The notes beneath the pieces were generated by a model that searched no databases, had not been told where the DNA came from, and saw only the letters and a program-made list of their open reading frames with translations. The translations under genes and the position numbers were made by a program. This document shows positions 49,266 to 59,600 of a stretch of DNA of 64,000 nucleotides, piece by piece; the stretch's first letter is position 1; each line of letters opens with the position of its first letter. The stretch spans positions 1 through 64,000 of the forward strand of contig CANRKK010000001.1 of the NCBI GenBank assembly GCA_947631195.1, written 5' to 3'. The stretch is from an uncultured Clostridia bacterium (lineage in GTDB: Bacteria; Bacillota; Clostridia; Christensenellales; Borkfalkiaceae).

Positions 49266-50486
49266 ATGGAAAAAAAGATAAAAAAAGTTGTTCTTGCCTA
49301 TTCGGGCGGCCTGGATACGTCGATTATTATTCCGTGGCTTAAAGAAAATTATGACGGCTGCGAGGTTATAGCGGTATCGGGTGACGTAGGTCAAAAATCG
49401 GAGCTTGACGGGCTGGAAGAAAAGGCCAAAAAAACGGGCGCGTCCAAGCTCTATATTCTCGATTTAAAAAAGGAATTTATAGAAGATTATATTTATCCCA
49501 CAATGAAAGCGGGTGCCGTGTACGAGAACAAATATCTTCTCGGGACATCGTTTGCGCGCCCCGTTATTGCCAAGAGGATCGTTGAAATAGCCCAAAAGGA
49601 GGGCGCGGACGCCATTTGCCACGGTTGCACGGGCAAGGGGAACGACCAAGTAAGATTTGAGCTTGCAATCAAGGCTTTTGCACCAGAAATGCAGATCATC
49701 GCCCCGTGGAGGATTTGGAATATAAAGAGCCGCGACGAGGAGATAGATTATGCCGAAGCGCACGATATTCCTTTGAAAATAAGCAGGGAAACGAATTATT
49801 CAAAGGACAAAAATCTTTGGCATCTGTCCCACGAGGGGTTGGACTTGGAGGATCCTGCAAACGAGCCCGATTATGACAAGATACTTGAACTTGGCGTTTC
49901 TCCCTGGAAGGCGCCGGACAAGCCCGCATACATAACGATTCATTTTGAAAAAGGCGTGCCCACCGCGATAGACGGCGTCAATCTGGACAGCGTTTCGCTG
50001 GTTGAAAAGCTGAATGAAGTTGGCGGCGCAAACGGCGTTGGCCTTGTAGATATGGTTGAAAACAGGCTTGTGGGAATGAAAAGCAGGGGAGTTTATGAAA
50101 CTCCGGGCGGCACGATACTTTATGTCGCACACGAGTTGCTTGAATCAATCTGTCTGGATAAAGACACGATGCACTATAAGCAGCTGATAGGGATAAAGTA
50201 CGGCGAAATGGTTTACAACGGCCAATGGTTTACGCCCTTGCGCGAGGCGTTGGACGCCTTTGTAGATAAAACGCAGGAGACCGTAACGGGCGACGTTAAA
50301 CTTAAAATTTATAAGGGAAATATCTTTAACGCCGGTATAACTTCGCCCAATTCGTTATACAGCGAAGATATCGCAACGTTTGGCGAGGACGACTGCTACA
50401 ACCAGATGGATTCGCAAGGATTTATAAACTTGTTCGGGCTGCCCATAAAAGTCAAGGCCCTTCTCGACAGTAAAAAGATAAAGTAA
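49266..50486 (+). CDS. argG: Argininosuccinate synthase
   Basis: [38 protein letters not shown]. Confidence 0.97.
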   Translation: MEKKIKKVVLAYSGGLDTSIIIPWLKENYDGCEVIAVSGDVGQKSELDGLEEKAKKTGASKLYILDLKKEFIEDYIYPTMKAGAVYENKYLLGTSFARPVIAKRIVEIAQKEGADAICHGCTGKGNDQVRFELAIKAFAPEMQIIAPWRIWNIKSRDEEIDYAEAHDIPLKISRETNYSKDKNLWHLSHEGLDLEDPANEPDYDKILELGVSPWKAPDKPAYITIHFEKGVPTAIDGVNLDSVSLVEKLNEVGGANGVGLVDMVENRLVGMKSRGVYETPGGTILYVAHELLESICLDKDTMHYKQLIGIKYGEMVYNGQWFTPLREALDAFVDKTQETVTGDVKLKIYKGNIFNAGITSPNSLYSEDIATFGEDDCYNQMDSQGFINLFGLPIKVKALLDSKKIK

Positions 50487-51418
50487 TGTTCAGTGTTTTT
50501 ATTGACGGCAAAGAAGGCACGACGGGGCTTGAGATTTATGAAAGGCTTGGTAAGCGCAAAGATATCGAGCTTATTACCTTGCCCGAAGAACTGAGAAAAG
50601 ACAAGCGCGCAAGGACAGAGTGCCTCAATTCTGCGGATATCTGCTTTTTATGCTTGCCCGACGACGCGGCTAAAGAGGCGGTTGCGGCGGTGAGCAATCA
50701 AAAAGTCAAAATTATCGACGCGTCAACGGCGCACAGAACGGCGGAGGGCTGGGTGTACGGCTTTCCCGAACTGTCCAAGGTCAGGCGGGCGCAGATAGCC
50801 GAAGCCATGCGCGTTTCCAATCCGGGCTGCTATGCAACGGGCTTTATATCTATAGTTGCGCCGCTTGTGAAGGGCGGAATAGTTGCACCCGACTATCCGT
50901 TTGTCGCCCAAGGAATTTCAGGATATTCCGGTGCGGGAAAAAAGGGAATTGCCGCATATAATGACCCGCAAAGGGGCAAGGAATATGACGCCCCGCGGCA
51001 TTATGCGCTTAGGCTTGCGCACAAACATCTTCCCGAAATGGTAAGAGAATGTGGGCTAATCCATAGCCCGATATTCACGCCTGCGGTCTGCGACTATTAC
51101 AGCGGAATGTCTGTCACGGTGCCGCTATATGGCCGCCTAATGGCTAAAAAATTGACAATAAGTGCCTTAAGGGAGTATTTTGCAGAGTACTATGCCACAC
51201 AAAACTATGTTAAAATACCCTCTGAAGCGGAAATTCCTGCCTATCTGGCGGCAAATAGTTTGGCGGGAACCAATTATTTGAAAATATATATCGTCGGTAG
51301 CGACGAGCAAATATTTATTGCAAGCGTATTCGACAATCTCGGCAAGGGCGCTTCTGGCGCCGCTGTACAAAACATGAATATAATGCTTGGCATTGACGAA
51401 AGAGTTTCTTTGGATTAA
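50486..51418 (+). CDS. argC: N-acetyl-gamma-glutamyl-phosphate reductase
   Basis: VFIDGKEGTTGLEIYERL, VSNPGCYATGFI, QGISGYSGAGKKG. Confidence 0.93.
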   Translation: MFSVFIDGKEGTTGLEIYERLGKRKDIELITLPEELRKDKRARTECLNSADICFLCLPDDAAKEAVAAVSNQKVKIIDASTAHRTAEGWVYGFPELSKVRRAQIAEAMRVSNPGCYATGFISIVAPLVKGGIVAPDYPFVAQGISGYSGAGKKGIAAYNDPQRGKEYDAPRHYALRLAHKHLPEMVRECGLIHSPIFTPAVCDYYSGMSVTVPLYGRLMAKKLTISALREYFAEYYATQNYVKIPSEAEIPAYLAANSLAGTNYLKIYIVGSDEQIFIASVFDNLGKGASGAAVQNMNIMLGIDERVSLD

Positions 51419-51420
51419 AG

Positions 51421-52638
51421 ATGGGATTATATGAAATTAAGGGCGGTGTTTGCGCGCCGATAGGTTTTAAAGCGGGCGGCATACATTGCGGCATACGTAA
51501 GAATAAAGCAAAAAAAGATTTTGCCTTGATAGTAAGCGAAGTCAGGGCGGCAGCGGCGGGAGTTTATACTACTAATCTCGTCAAGGGCGCGCCCGTCGAG
51601 GTTACCAAGGAGCATTTGGCTGACGGTTACGCTCAGGCGATAATTTGCAACAGCGGCAACGCAAACACTTGCAATTCCGATGGCATTGAAATTGCGAACG
51701 CCATGTGCATGCTTGTCGAAAAAGTGAGCGGAATAAGCTCGGACGACGTTATTGTTGCGTCAACGGGCGTGATCGGGCAAAAACTTGAAATCAAGCCGAT
51801 GTCGGACGGTATAAATGAGCTCTATGCGGCGCTCGGCGATAACAGCGCAGACGCAAATGAAGCCATCATGACCACCGATACCGTGCAAAAGAGCGTTGCG
51901 GTGCAATTTATTATCGACGGCGCGGTGTGCAGAATCGGCGCGATAGCCAAGGGCATAGGTATGGTTTGCCCCAATATGGCGACAAATCTTATCTTTATTA
52001 CGAGCGACGTTGCAATTTCCCCCGCAATGTTGCAGGTTGCCCTTACGAATGACGTAAAATCGTCTTTCAACATGATAAGCGTGGACGGGGACCAATCCAC
52101 AAACGACACCTGTTGCATACTTGCAAACGGTCTGGCGGGCAACGCGCTTATTGATAGCGACAACGCAGCCTATAAAATCTTTGTGAAGGCGTTGCACTAT
52201 TGCACCGTAAAGCTATCCAAGATGATTGCCAAAGACGGCGAGGGTGCAACAAAGTTGATTGAATGTAACGTAAAGGGCGCAAAAACCGCAAAAATGGCCA
52301 AAACTGTGGCAAAAACAGTAATCAAATCGTCGCTGGTAAAAGCTGCGATGTTTGGTGCGGACGCCAATTGGGGCAGGGTGCTCTGCGCAATAGGATATTC
52401 GGGCGAACGGATAGATCCGCTCAAAATCGACGTCGATTTCAAATCGAAAAAGGGTAACCTCCCCGTATGCAGACAGGGTTACGGCGTTGAATTTTCCGAG
52501 GAGCTTGCAAAAAAGATACTCTCCGAGGACGAAGTGAAAATTAACGTCAATTTAAACCTTGGCTCGTGCTCGGCTTCGGCCTGGGGGTGCGACCTTACCT
52601 ATGATTATGTAAAGATTAACGGAGACTACAGAACTTAA
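51421..52638 (+). CDS. argJ: Glutamate N-acetyltransferase/amino-acid acetyltransferase
   Basis: CAPIGFKAGGIHCGIR, KGIGMVCPNMATNLIFITSD, GANWGRVLCAIGYSG-like motif. Confidence 0.95.
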   Translation: MGLYEIKGGVCAPIGFKAGGIHCGIRKNKAKKDFALIVSEVRAAAAGVYTTNLVKGAPVEVTKEHLADGYAQAIICNSGNANTCNSDGIEIANAMCMLVEKVSGISSDDVIVASTGVIGQKLEIKPMSDGINELYAALGDNSADANEAIMTTDTVQKSVAVQFIIDGAVCRIGAIAKGIGMVCPNMATNLIFITSDVAISPAMLQVALTNDVKSSFNMISVDGDQSTNDTCCILANGLAGNALIDSDNAAYKIFVKALHYCTVKLSKMIAKDGEGATKLIECNVKGAKTAKMAKTVAKTVIKSSLVKAAMFGADANWGRVLCAIGYSGERIDPLKIDVDFKSKKGNLPVCRQGYGVEFSEELAKKILSEDEVKINVNLNLGSCSASAWGCDLTYDYVKINGDYRT

Positions 52639-53486
52639 TGGACAAGCAGGAGCAGGCGGCCTTTCTGATAGAGGCAATGCCCTACATCAAAAAATATTTT
52701 AATAAGATTCTCGTTGTTAAATACGGCGGCAACGCAATGATCGACGATTCTTTAAAGAGTTCGGTTATGCGTGATTTGGTCGTTTTGAATTTGCTTGGAA
52801 TCAAAGTTGTGCTTGTTCACGGCGGCGGGCCCGAAATTACCGCAACCATTGAAAAAATGGGCAAGGAGTCGGTGTTTGTAAACGGTCTGCGTTATACGGA
52901 CGCCGAGACGGCCGAAATAGTCCGCATGGTGCTGGCAGGCAAAGTCAATAAAACGCTCGTCGATTTGCTTGAGCGGAACGGCGGTAAGGCCGTAGGGCTC
53001 TGCGGGCAGGACGGGCACATGCTTAAGTGTGAAAAACAGGACGAAAAACTCGGATACGTCGGAAATGTTGTGGAAATTGACACCACGGTAATTACCGATT
53101 TACTTAATCTCGGATATATTCCCGTAATTTCCACAGTCGGATACGACGATGACGGCAATATATATAATGTAAACGCCGATACCGCGGCCGCAGCTATCTC
53201 GGGCGCGCTCGGCGCGGAGAGTCTCATATTGATGACGGACATAAAGGGATTGCTTGAAAACAAGGACGATCCTTCGAGTCTTATCAAAAAAGTTTATGTA
53301 TCCGATATCCCCGCGCTCGTAAAGCAGGGAATAATATCCGGAGGCATGATTCCCAAAATCGAATGTTGCAAAGAAGCGATCCGCCGCGGCGTAAACAAGG
53401 TGTTTATGACCGACGGACGCGTAGCCCATTCTATTTTGGTTGAAATTTTGTCTGAACAAGGTAGCGGCACGATGTTTATCAATTGA
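52638..53486 (+). CDS. argB: Acetylglutamate kinase
   Basis: VVKYGGNAMIDDSLK, VLVHGGGPEITATIEKMG, ISGGMIPKIECCKEAI. Confidence 0.96.
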   Translation: MDKQEQAAFLIEAMPYIKKYFNKILVVKYGGNAMIDDSLKSSVMRDLVVLNLLGIKVVLVHGGGPEITATIEKMGKESVFVNGLRYTDAETAEIVRMVLAGKVNKTLVDLLERNGGKAVGLCGQDGHMLKCEKQDEKLGYVGNVVEIDTTVITDLLNLGYIPVISTVGYDDDGNIYNVNADTAAAAISGALGAESLILMTDIKGLLENKDDPSSLIKKVYVSDIPALVKQGIISGGMIPKIECCKEAIRRGVNKVFMTDGRVAHSILVEILSEQGSGTMFIN

Positions 53487-53532
53487 CTGATTTATTTTTA
53501 AATCAGTCTTTATTTTAATGCACGGAGGGCAG

Positions 53533-54702
53533 TATATGGATAAATCGCAAATAATCTCCGACGATAAAAATTTTATAGCAAACACGTACGCGCGGTTTAA
53601 TATCGTCGTAAAAGAGGGGCACGGCGCCAAAATAATAGATTCCGACGGTAAAGAATATATAGATTGCGCAACGGGCATAGGTGTAAATATCTTCGGGATC
53701 AACGATGAAGAATGGACGCATGCCGTCGTTGAGCAGCTCAAAAAAGTTCAGCACGTCTGCAACCTCTATTATTCCGAACCGCAGACGGAACTTGCAAAAC
53801 TTCTTTGTGAAAAAACGGGCGCAAAAAAGGTGTTTTTCGGCAACAGCGGCGCCGAAGCCAACGAATGTGCCATAAAAGTTGCGCGCAAATATTCCTATGA
53901 TAAATACGGCGAAGGGCGGTATGAAATAATTACTCTGAAAGACTCCTTTCACGGAAGGACTATGGCCACGCTTACGGCAACCGGACAAGACGCTTTTCAT
54001 AGGTATTTCGGGCCGTTTTTGGAGGGGTTCAGATACGCCGAGCCCGACTTGCATAGCATTATTTCTCAGTATAGCGAAAAGACCTGCGCAATAATGGTTG
54101 AAGTGGTGCAGGGTGAAAGCGGCGTAAACGAGCTTGACGGCAACATGCTGAAAAAGTTGGAGAGTTTTTGCAAGGAACGGGATATTTTGCTTATCTGCGA
54201 CGAGGTTCAGTGTGGCAACGGCAGAACGGGTTATTTGTATGCGTATGAAGCGTATGATTTGCATCCCGATATAGTTACGACGGCCAAGGGATTGGGCGGC
54301 GGTCTTCCGATAGGAGCATGCATGCTGTTTGATAAGTGCGAGCATACTCTTTCCGCAGGCGACCACGGCACGACATTCGGCGGAAATCCCGTGGCATGCG
54401 CGGGCGCCGTCAGCATTATCGGGAGAATCGATAACAGCCTTTTGCTTGAAGTCCGCGGCAAGGGCGCGTACTTAAAAAATCATATTTCGCTGATTAAAAA
54501 TGTTAAGAGAGTGAGCGGAATGGGGTTGATGATAGGAATCGAGACGAATAGACCCGCCCGCGAGATTGCGGAAAAGTGCTTGGATAAGGGACTTATAGTT
54601 TTGACGGCGCATAACAAAGTGCGGCTTTTGCCGCCGTTGAATATAACCAAAAACGAGATGAACGAAGCGTTAAGAATTTTGAACGAGGTGATATCGCAGT
54701 GA
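53533..54702 (+). CDS. argD: Acetylornithine aminotransferase
   Basis: FGNSGAEANECAIKVARKY, LLICDEVQCGNGRTG, TTAKGLGGGLPIGAC. Confidence 0.94.
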   Translation, partial: YMDKSQIISDDKNFIANTYARFNIVVKEGHGAKIIDSDGKEYIDCATGIGVNIFGINDEEWTHAVVEQLKKVQHVCNLYYSEPQTELAKLLCEKTGAKKVFFGNSGAEANECAIKVARKYSYDKYGEGRYEIITLKDSFHGRTMATLTATGQDAFHRYFGPFLEGFRYAEPDLHSIISQYSEKTCAIMVEVVQGESGVNELDGNMLKKLESFCKERDILLICDEVQCGNGRTGYLYAYEAYDLHPDIVTTAKGLGGGLPIGACMLFDKCEHTLSAGDHGTTFGGNPVACAGAVSIIGRIDNSLLLEVRGKGAYLKNHISLIKNVKRVSGMGLMIGIETNRPAREIAEKCLDKGLIVLTAHNKVRLLPPLNITKNEMNEALRILNEVISQ

Positions 54703-55601
54703 AACATTTATTGAAATTACAGGATTTATCGCGGGAGGAGATATTGTCTATACTCAATCTCGCAGACCAGCTCAAGTATGAGCGCAACCACGGGATAGCC
54801 AATAATTCCCTGAAAGGCAAAAAACTCGGAATGATTTTTCAAAAATCGTCTACGCGAACGCGCGTGTCGTTCGAAACGGGCATATATGAACTCGGCGGCT
54901 ACGGGCTGTTTTTGTCGAGCCACGACCTGCAGATAGGCAGGGGCGAGCCCGTCGAGGATACTGCGCGCGTTTTGTCCCGCTATTTGGACGGTATAATGAT
55001 AAGAACTTTTGCCCAAAAAGAAGTGGAAGATCTTGCAAAATACGGTTCAATACCTGTAATAAATGGTTTGACGGACTATGCCCATCCCTGCCAGGTGCTG
55101 GCAGATCTTATGACGATACGCGAATATAAGGGCAGTTTTAAAGGCTTAAAAATGACCTATGTCGGCGACGGCAATAATATGGCAAACAGCTTGATTGCGG
55201 GGGCCGTAAAGCTCAACATGGAAATTGCTGTAGCTTGTCCAAAAGGGTACGAGCCCGACGCAAAAATAGTTGAGTGGGCGCACAATAACGGTAAACTGAC
55301 AATAACCGAAAGCGTTGACGAGGCGATCGCGGGTGCGGACGTGCTCTATACAGACGTGTGGGCCTCTATGGGCATGGAGAGCGAAAAGGCCGTGCGGGAA
55401 CATGATTTTAAAGGGTATCAGATCAATTCCGTAAATATCAAATTGGCCAAGGGCGACGTTATGGTGATGCATTGTTTGCCTGCCCACCGCGGAGAGGAAA
55501 TAACCGCCGACGTGTTCGAGGCTCATGCCAATGAAATTTTTGATGAAGCCGAAAACAGGTTGCACGCGCAAAAGGCCGTTATGGTCAAATTAATGAAGTA
55601 A
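54699..55601 (+). CDS. argF: Ornithine carbamoyltransferase
   Basis: FQKSSTRTRVSFE, YAHPCQVLADL, MHCLPAHRGEEI. Confidence 0.95.
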   Translation: MKHLLKLQDLSREEILSILNLADQLKYERNHGIANNSLKGKKLGMIFQKSSTRTRVSFETGIYELGGYGLFLSSHDLQIGRGEPVEDTARVLSRYLDGIMIRTFAQKEVEDLAKYGSIPVINGLTDYAHPCQVLADLMTIREYKGSFKGLKMTYVGDGNNMANSLIAGAVKLNMEIAVACPKGYEPDAKIVEWAHNNGKLTITESVDEAIAGADVLYTDVWASMGMESEKAVREHDFKGYQINSVNIKLAKGDVMVMHCLPAHRGEEITADVFEAHANEIFDEAENRLHAQKAVMVKLMK

Positions 55602-55608
55602 GGGTATT

Positions 55609-56682
55609 ATGAAAAAAATAAAAGCATATTTAACTCTTAAAAACGGGAAACAATTTGTCGGATATCGCTTCGGCGCCGAAGGGGAAACGGTCGGCGAGCT
55701 TGTATTTACCACGGGCATGACCGGTTACATTGAAACTTTGACCGATCCGAGCTATTACGGGCAGATTGTCACCCAAACATTTCCGCTGATAGGCAACTAC
55801 GGCATGATTGCGCCCGACTGCGAAAGCAAAAAGCCGTGGGTTTCGGCCTATGTAGTCAGGGAAAAATGCGACAGCCCGTCCAATTTCAGATGCGAAGAAA
55901 CGCTTGATAAATATCTTAAAGATCACAATATTATCGGGCTTTACGATATAGATACGCGCGAGCTGACAAAAATAGTGAGGGAAGCCGGCGTGATGAATGC
56001 GGCGATCACGTCAAAGCCGCTTGTGGACTTTGACGGGTTAAACTCATTTACAATAAAGGACGCCGTCCGCAGCGTAACTTGCGGCGGCGTGGAATACTTC
56101 GGCAACCCCGACGGATATCGGGTCGTTGTCTGGGATTTCGGCGCCAAGGACAATATTATAAGAGAACTTGTAAAGCGCGGCTGTTATTGCATAAAAACAC
56201 CCTCATTTTATAGCGCGGAAGAGATTTTGGCTTTGAATCCCGACGGGCTTATGCTTACGAATGGCCCCGGGGACCCCGCCGAAAATATCGGGATAATTGA
56301 AAATATCAAAAAACTGGCGGGCAAACTTCCGATTTTCGGCATCTGCCTCGGACATCAATTGTTTGCGCTTGCCATGGGCGGAAAAACCAAAAAGATGAAG
56401 TACGGCCACAGAGGGGCAAACCAACCCGTTAAAAACGTTGAGACGGGCAGGGTATATATTTCAAGCCAAAACCACGGATATGAGGTTGTTGCGGCAAGCG
56501 TGCCTTGCGGCAGGCTGTCCTATGTCAATGCCAACGACAATACGTGCGAGGGGTTTGACTATCCCGAACTGAACGCATACACCGTCCAGTTTCACCCAGA
56601 GGCTTGCGGCGGACCGCAGGATGCCTCATTTCTTTTCGACAAATTTATATCCTGTATAAAGGAGAGCAAGCGCAATGCCTAA
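55609..56682 (+). CDS. carA: Carbamoyl-phosphate synthase small subunit
   Basis: LTNGPGDPAENI, IFGICLGHQLFALAMGG, VQFHPEACGGPQD. Confidence 0.96.
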   Translation: MKKIKAYLTLKNGKQFVGYRFGAEGETVGELVFTTGMTGYIETLTDPSYYGQIVTQTFPLIGNYGMIAPDCESKKPWVSAYVVREKCDSPSNFRCEETLDKYLKDHNIIGLYDIDTRELTKIVREAGVMNAAITSKPLVDFDGLNSFTIKDAVRSVTCGGVEYFGNPDGYRVVVWDFGAKDNIIRELVKRGCYCIKTPSFYSAEEILALNPDGLMLTNGPGDPAENIGIIENIKKLAGKLPIFGICLGHQLFALAMGGKTKKMKYGHRGANQPVKNVETGRVYISSQNHGYEVVAASVPCGRLSYVNANDNTCEGFDYPELNAYTVQFHPEACGGPQDASFLFDKFISCIKESKRNA

Positions 56683-59600
56683 AAGAGAAGATATCAAAAA
56701 GGTTCTTGTAATAGGTTCGGGACCCATAGTCATAGGGCAGGCGGCGGAGTTTGACTATGCCGGCGCGCAGGCATGCCGCGTGCTTAAAGACGCAGGAATG
56801 AACGTCGTGCTTTGCAATTCAAACCCGGCTACCATAATGACGGACCGCGCGCTTGCAGACGAAATCTATCTCGAGCCGCTCACAATCGACACCTTAAAGC
56901 GGATTATTATCAAAGAGCGGCCGGACAGCCTTTTGGCGTCGCTCGGCGGGCAAACTGGTTTGACTCTCGGCTGCCAGCTGGCGAAGTGCGGTTTTTTGGA
57001 TGAGTACGGCGTTAAGCTCATAGGCGTCAATCTTGAATCGATAGACAGGGCAGAGGACAGGGAACTCTTTAAGGAGACCATGCAGAAGATAAACCAGCCC
57101 GTAGTGCCCTCCGATATTGCATATTCGGTTGACGAATGTGTTACCATTGCCGAAAAAATCGGCTATCCCGTTATAGTCCGCCCCGCATATACGCTCGGCG
57201 GCGCGGGCGGCGGCGTTGCAAAGGATGTGGAAGAGCTGAGGCTGATAGCCCACAACGGGCTTATGTTGTCTCCTATAACGCAGGTGCTGATAGAGAAGTA
57301 CATAGGCGGATGGAAAGAGATAGAGTTTGAGGTTTTGCGCGACAGTGCGGGTAACGTTTTAACGGTGTGCTCAATGGAAAATTTTGACCCCGTAGGTATC
57401 CACACCGGCGACTCCATCGTTATTGCGCCTGCGGTAACGCTTTCCGACAAGGAATACCAGATGCTGCGCACCGCCTCGCTTAAAATAATCTCCGAATTGA
57501 AAATCGAAGGGGGTTGCAACTGCCAGTTTGCGCTCAATCCCGATTCGTTTGAATATTCGGTAATCGAAGTCAATCCAAGGGTGTCTCGGTCGTCCGCGCT
57601 GGCATCTAAGGCCACGGGTTATCCCATAGCAAAAGTTGCAACAAAAATTGCGCTCGGCTACACGTTGGATGAGATCAAAAATGACGTTACGGGCAAAACT
57701 TATGCCTGCTTTGAGCCTACGCTCGACTATGTGGTTGTAAAGCTCCCCAAATGGCCCTTTGATAAATTTTTATATGCCAAGCGCGACCTCGGCACAAGAA
57801 TGAAGGCTACGGGCGAAGTTATGGCCATAGGCACAAGTTTTGAAATGGCCATAATGAAGGCGGTGCGCGGCGCGGAGATTTCCGTCGGTACGCTGAATAT
57901 GCCCAAAATGGCCGAGCTTACTGACAGTGAGATAATGTCAAAGTTGCACGAGCTGACCGACGAAAGATTGTTTGTTGTATATCAAGCGATAAAGCGCGGC
58001 TTTTGCATAGATGAAATATATAAAATAACTAAAATCGACAGATGGTTTTTGCATAAACTGAAAAATCTTGCTGATTATGAGTTGGAAATAAGCGGCAAGC
58101 AGCTTACTCGCGGGCAATACTTGCAGGGCAAAAAAATGGGTTATCCCGACGTCGAGCTTGAAAAACTTTCAGGCCATAAATTGCCCGCGCACCGCAACGC
58201 CGTATTTAAAATGGTAGATACCTGCGGCGCAGAATTCGCCGCGCAGACCCCGTATTTTTATTCGACTTATGATGAGATAGGCCACGACGAGGCCAAACCT
58301 TTTGTTGTAAGAAGCACAAAAAAGCGGGTTATCGTTATCGGCTCGGGACCGATAAGAATAGGGCAGGGCATTGAGTTTGACTATTCGTCCGTCCATTGCG
58401 TTTGGGCTCTTAAACGTTTGGGATATGAAGTTATCATAATAAATAATAATCCCGAAACAGTTTCAACCGATTTTGATACTGCCGACAGATTGTATTTTGA
58501 GGCGCTGACCCCCGAAGACGTGCAAAACGTCATCGACATTGAAAAACCGTACGGCGTTGTTATAACGTTCGGCGGACAGACGGCAATAAAACTGTGCGGA
58601 TATCTCGATAAAAAGGGCGTGCGGATTCTCGGAACGCCCGCCGACAGCGTGGATTTGGCCGAGGACAGGGAAAGATTTGACGAACTTCTGGAGCAGTTTG
58701 ACATAGCCAGACCCAAGGGTCTTACGGTTATGACAAAGGAAGAAGCCGTTCGTGCGGCCGAAACGTTGGGTTATCCCGTGCTTTTGAGGCCCTCGTATGT
58801 GATAGGCGGGCAGAATATGACCATTGCCTTTACGCAAAACGATATCGAAAGGTATATGGACGTGATTCTTGCCCAAAAGATCGAAAATCCTGTTTTGTGC
58901 GATAAATATCTGATGGGCACCGAGCTGGAAGTAGACGCAATTTCGGACGGGGTTGACGTTTTGATCCCCGGAATAATGCAGCACATTGAGCGCGCGGGCG
59001 TTCACAGCGGCGATTCTATAGCCGTTTATCCCCCGTACAATCTTAGCGACGCGATGCTTAAAAAAGTGGTTGATATTTCAACCAAGCTCGCCGTCGCCTT
59101 AAAGACCAAGGGGTTGATAAATATCCAATATTTAATTTACCGCAACCAGCTATACGTGATTGAGGTAAACCCCAGGGCTTCGCGCACGATCCCCTATATT
59201 TCAAAAGTTACGGGCGTGCCCATGGTGGATTTGGCAACGCGGATTTTGATGGGGGCGAAGTTGAAAAAGCTCGGTTACGGCACAGGGCTTTATCCTTCAT
59301 CGCCCTATGTTGCCGTCAAGGTGCCTGTATTTTCCTTTGAAAAGCTGAACAACGTAAACTCTCAGCTCGGCCCCGAGATGAAGTCTACGGGGGAGGTTCT
59401 CGGTATAGGTAAAACTATAGAGGAAGCGTTGTTTAAGGGGCTTGTATCGGCCGGTTTCAATATGCAACATCCGGACAAGCAGCATCCTTCGGGCATCTAC
59501 TTTACCATAAATGACCAGGACAAGTTCGAGATAGTCAATATCGTTAAAAAATTTGCCGACCTCGGACTGACTTTATATGCCACAAAAGGAACGGCAAAAG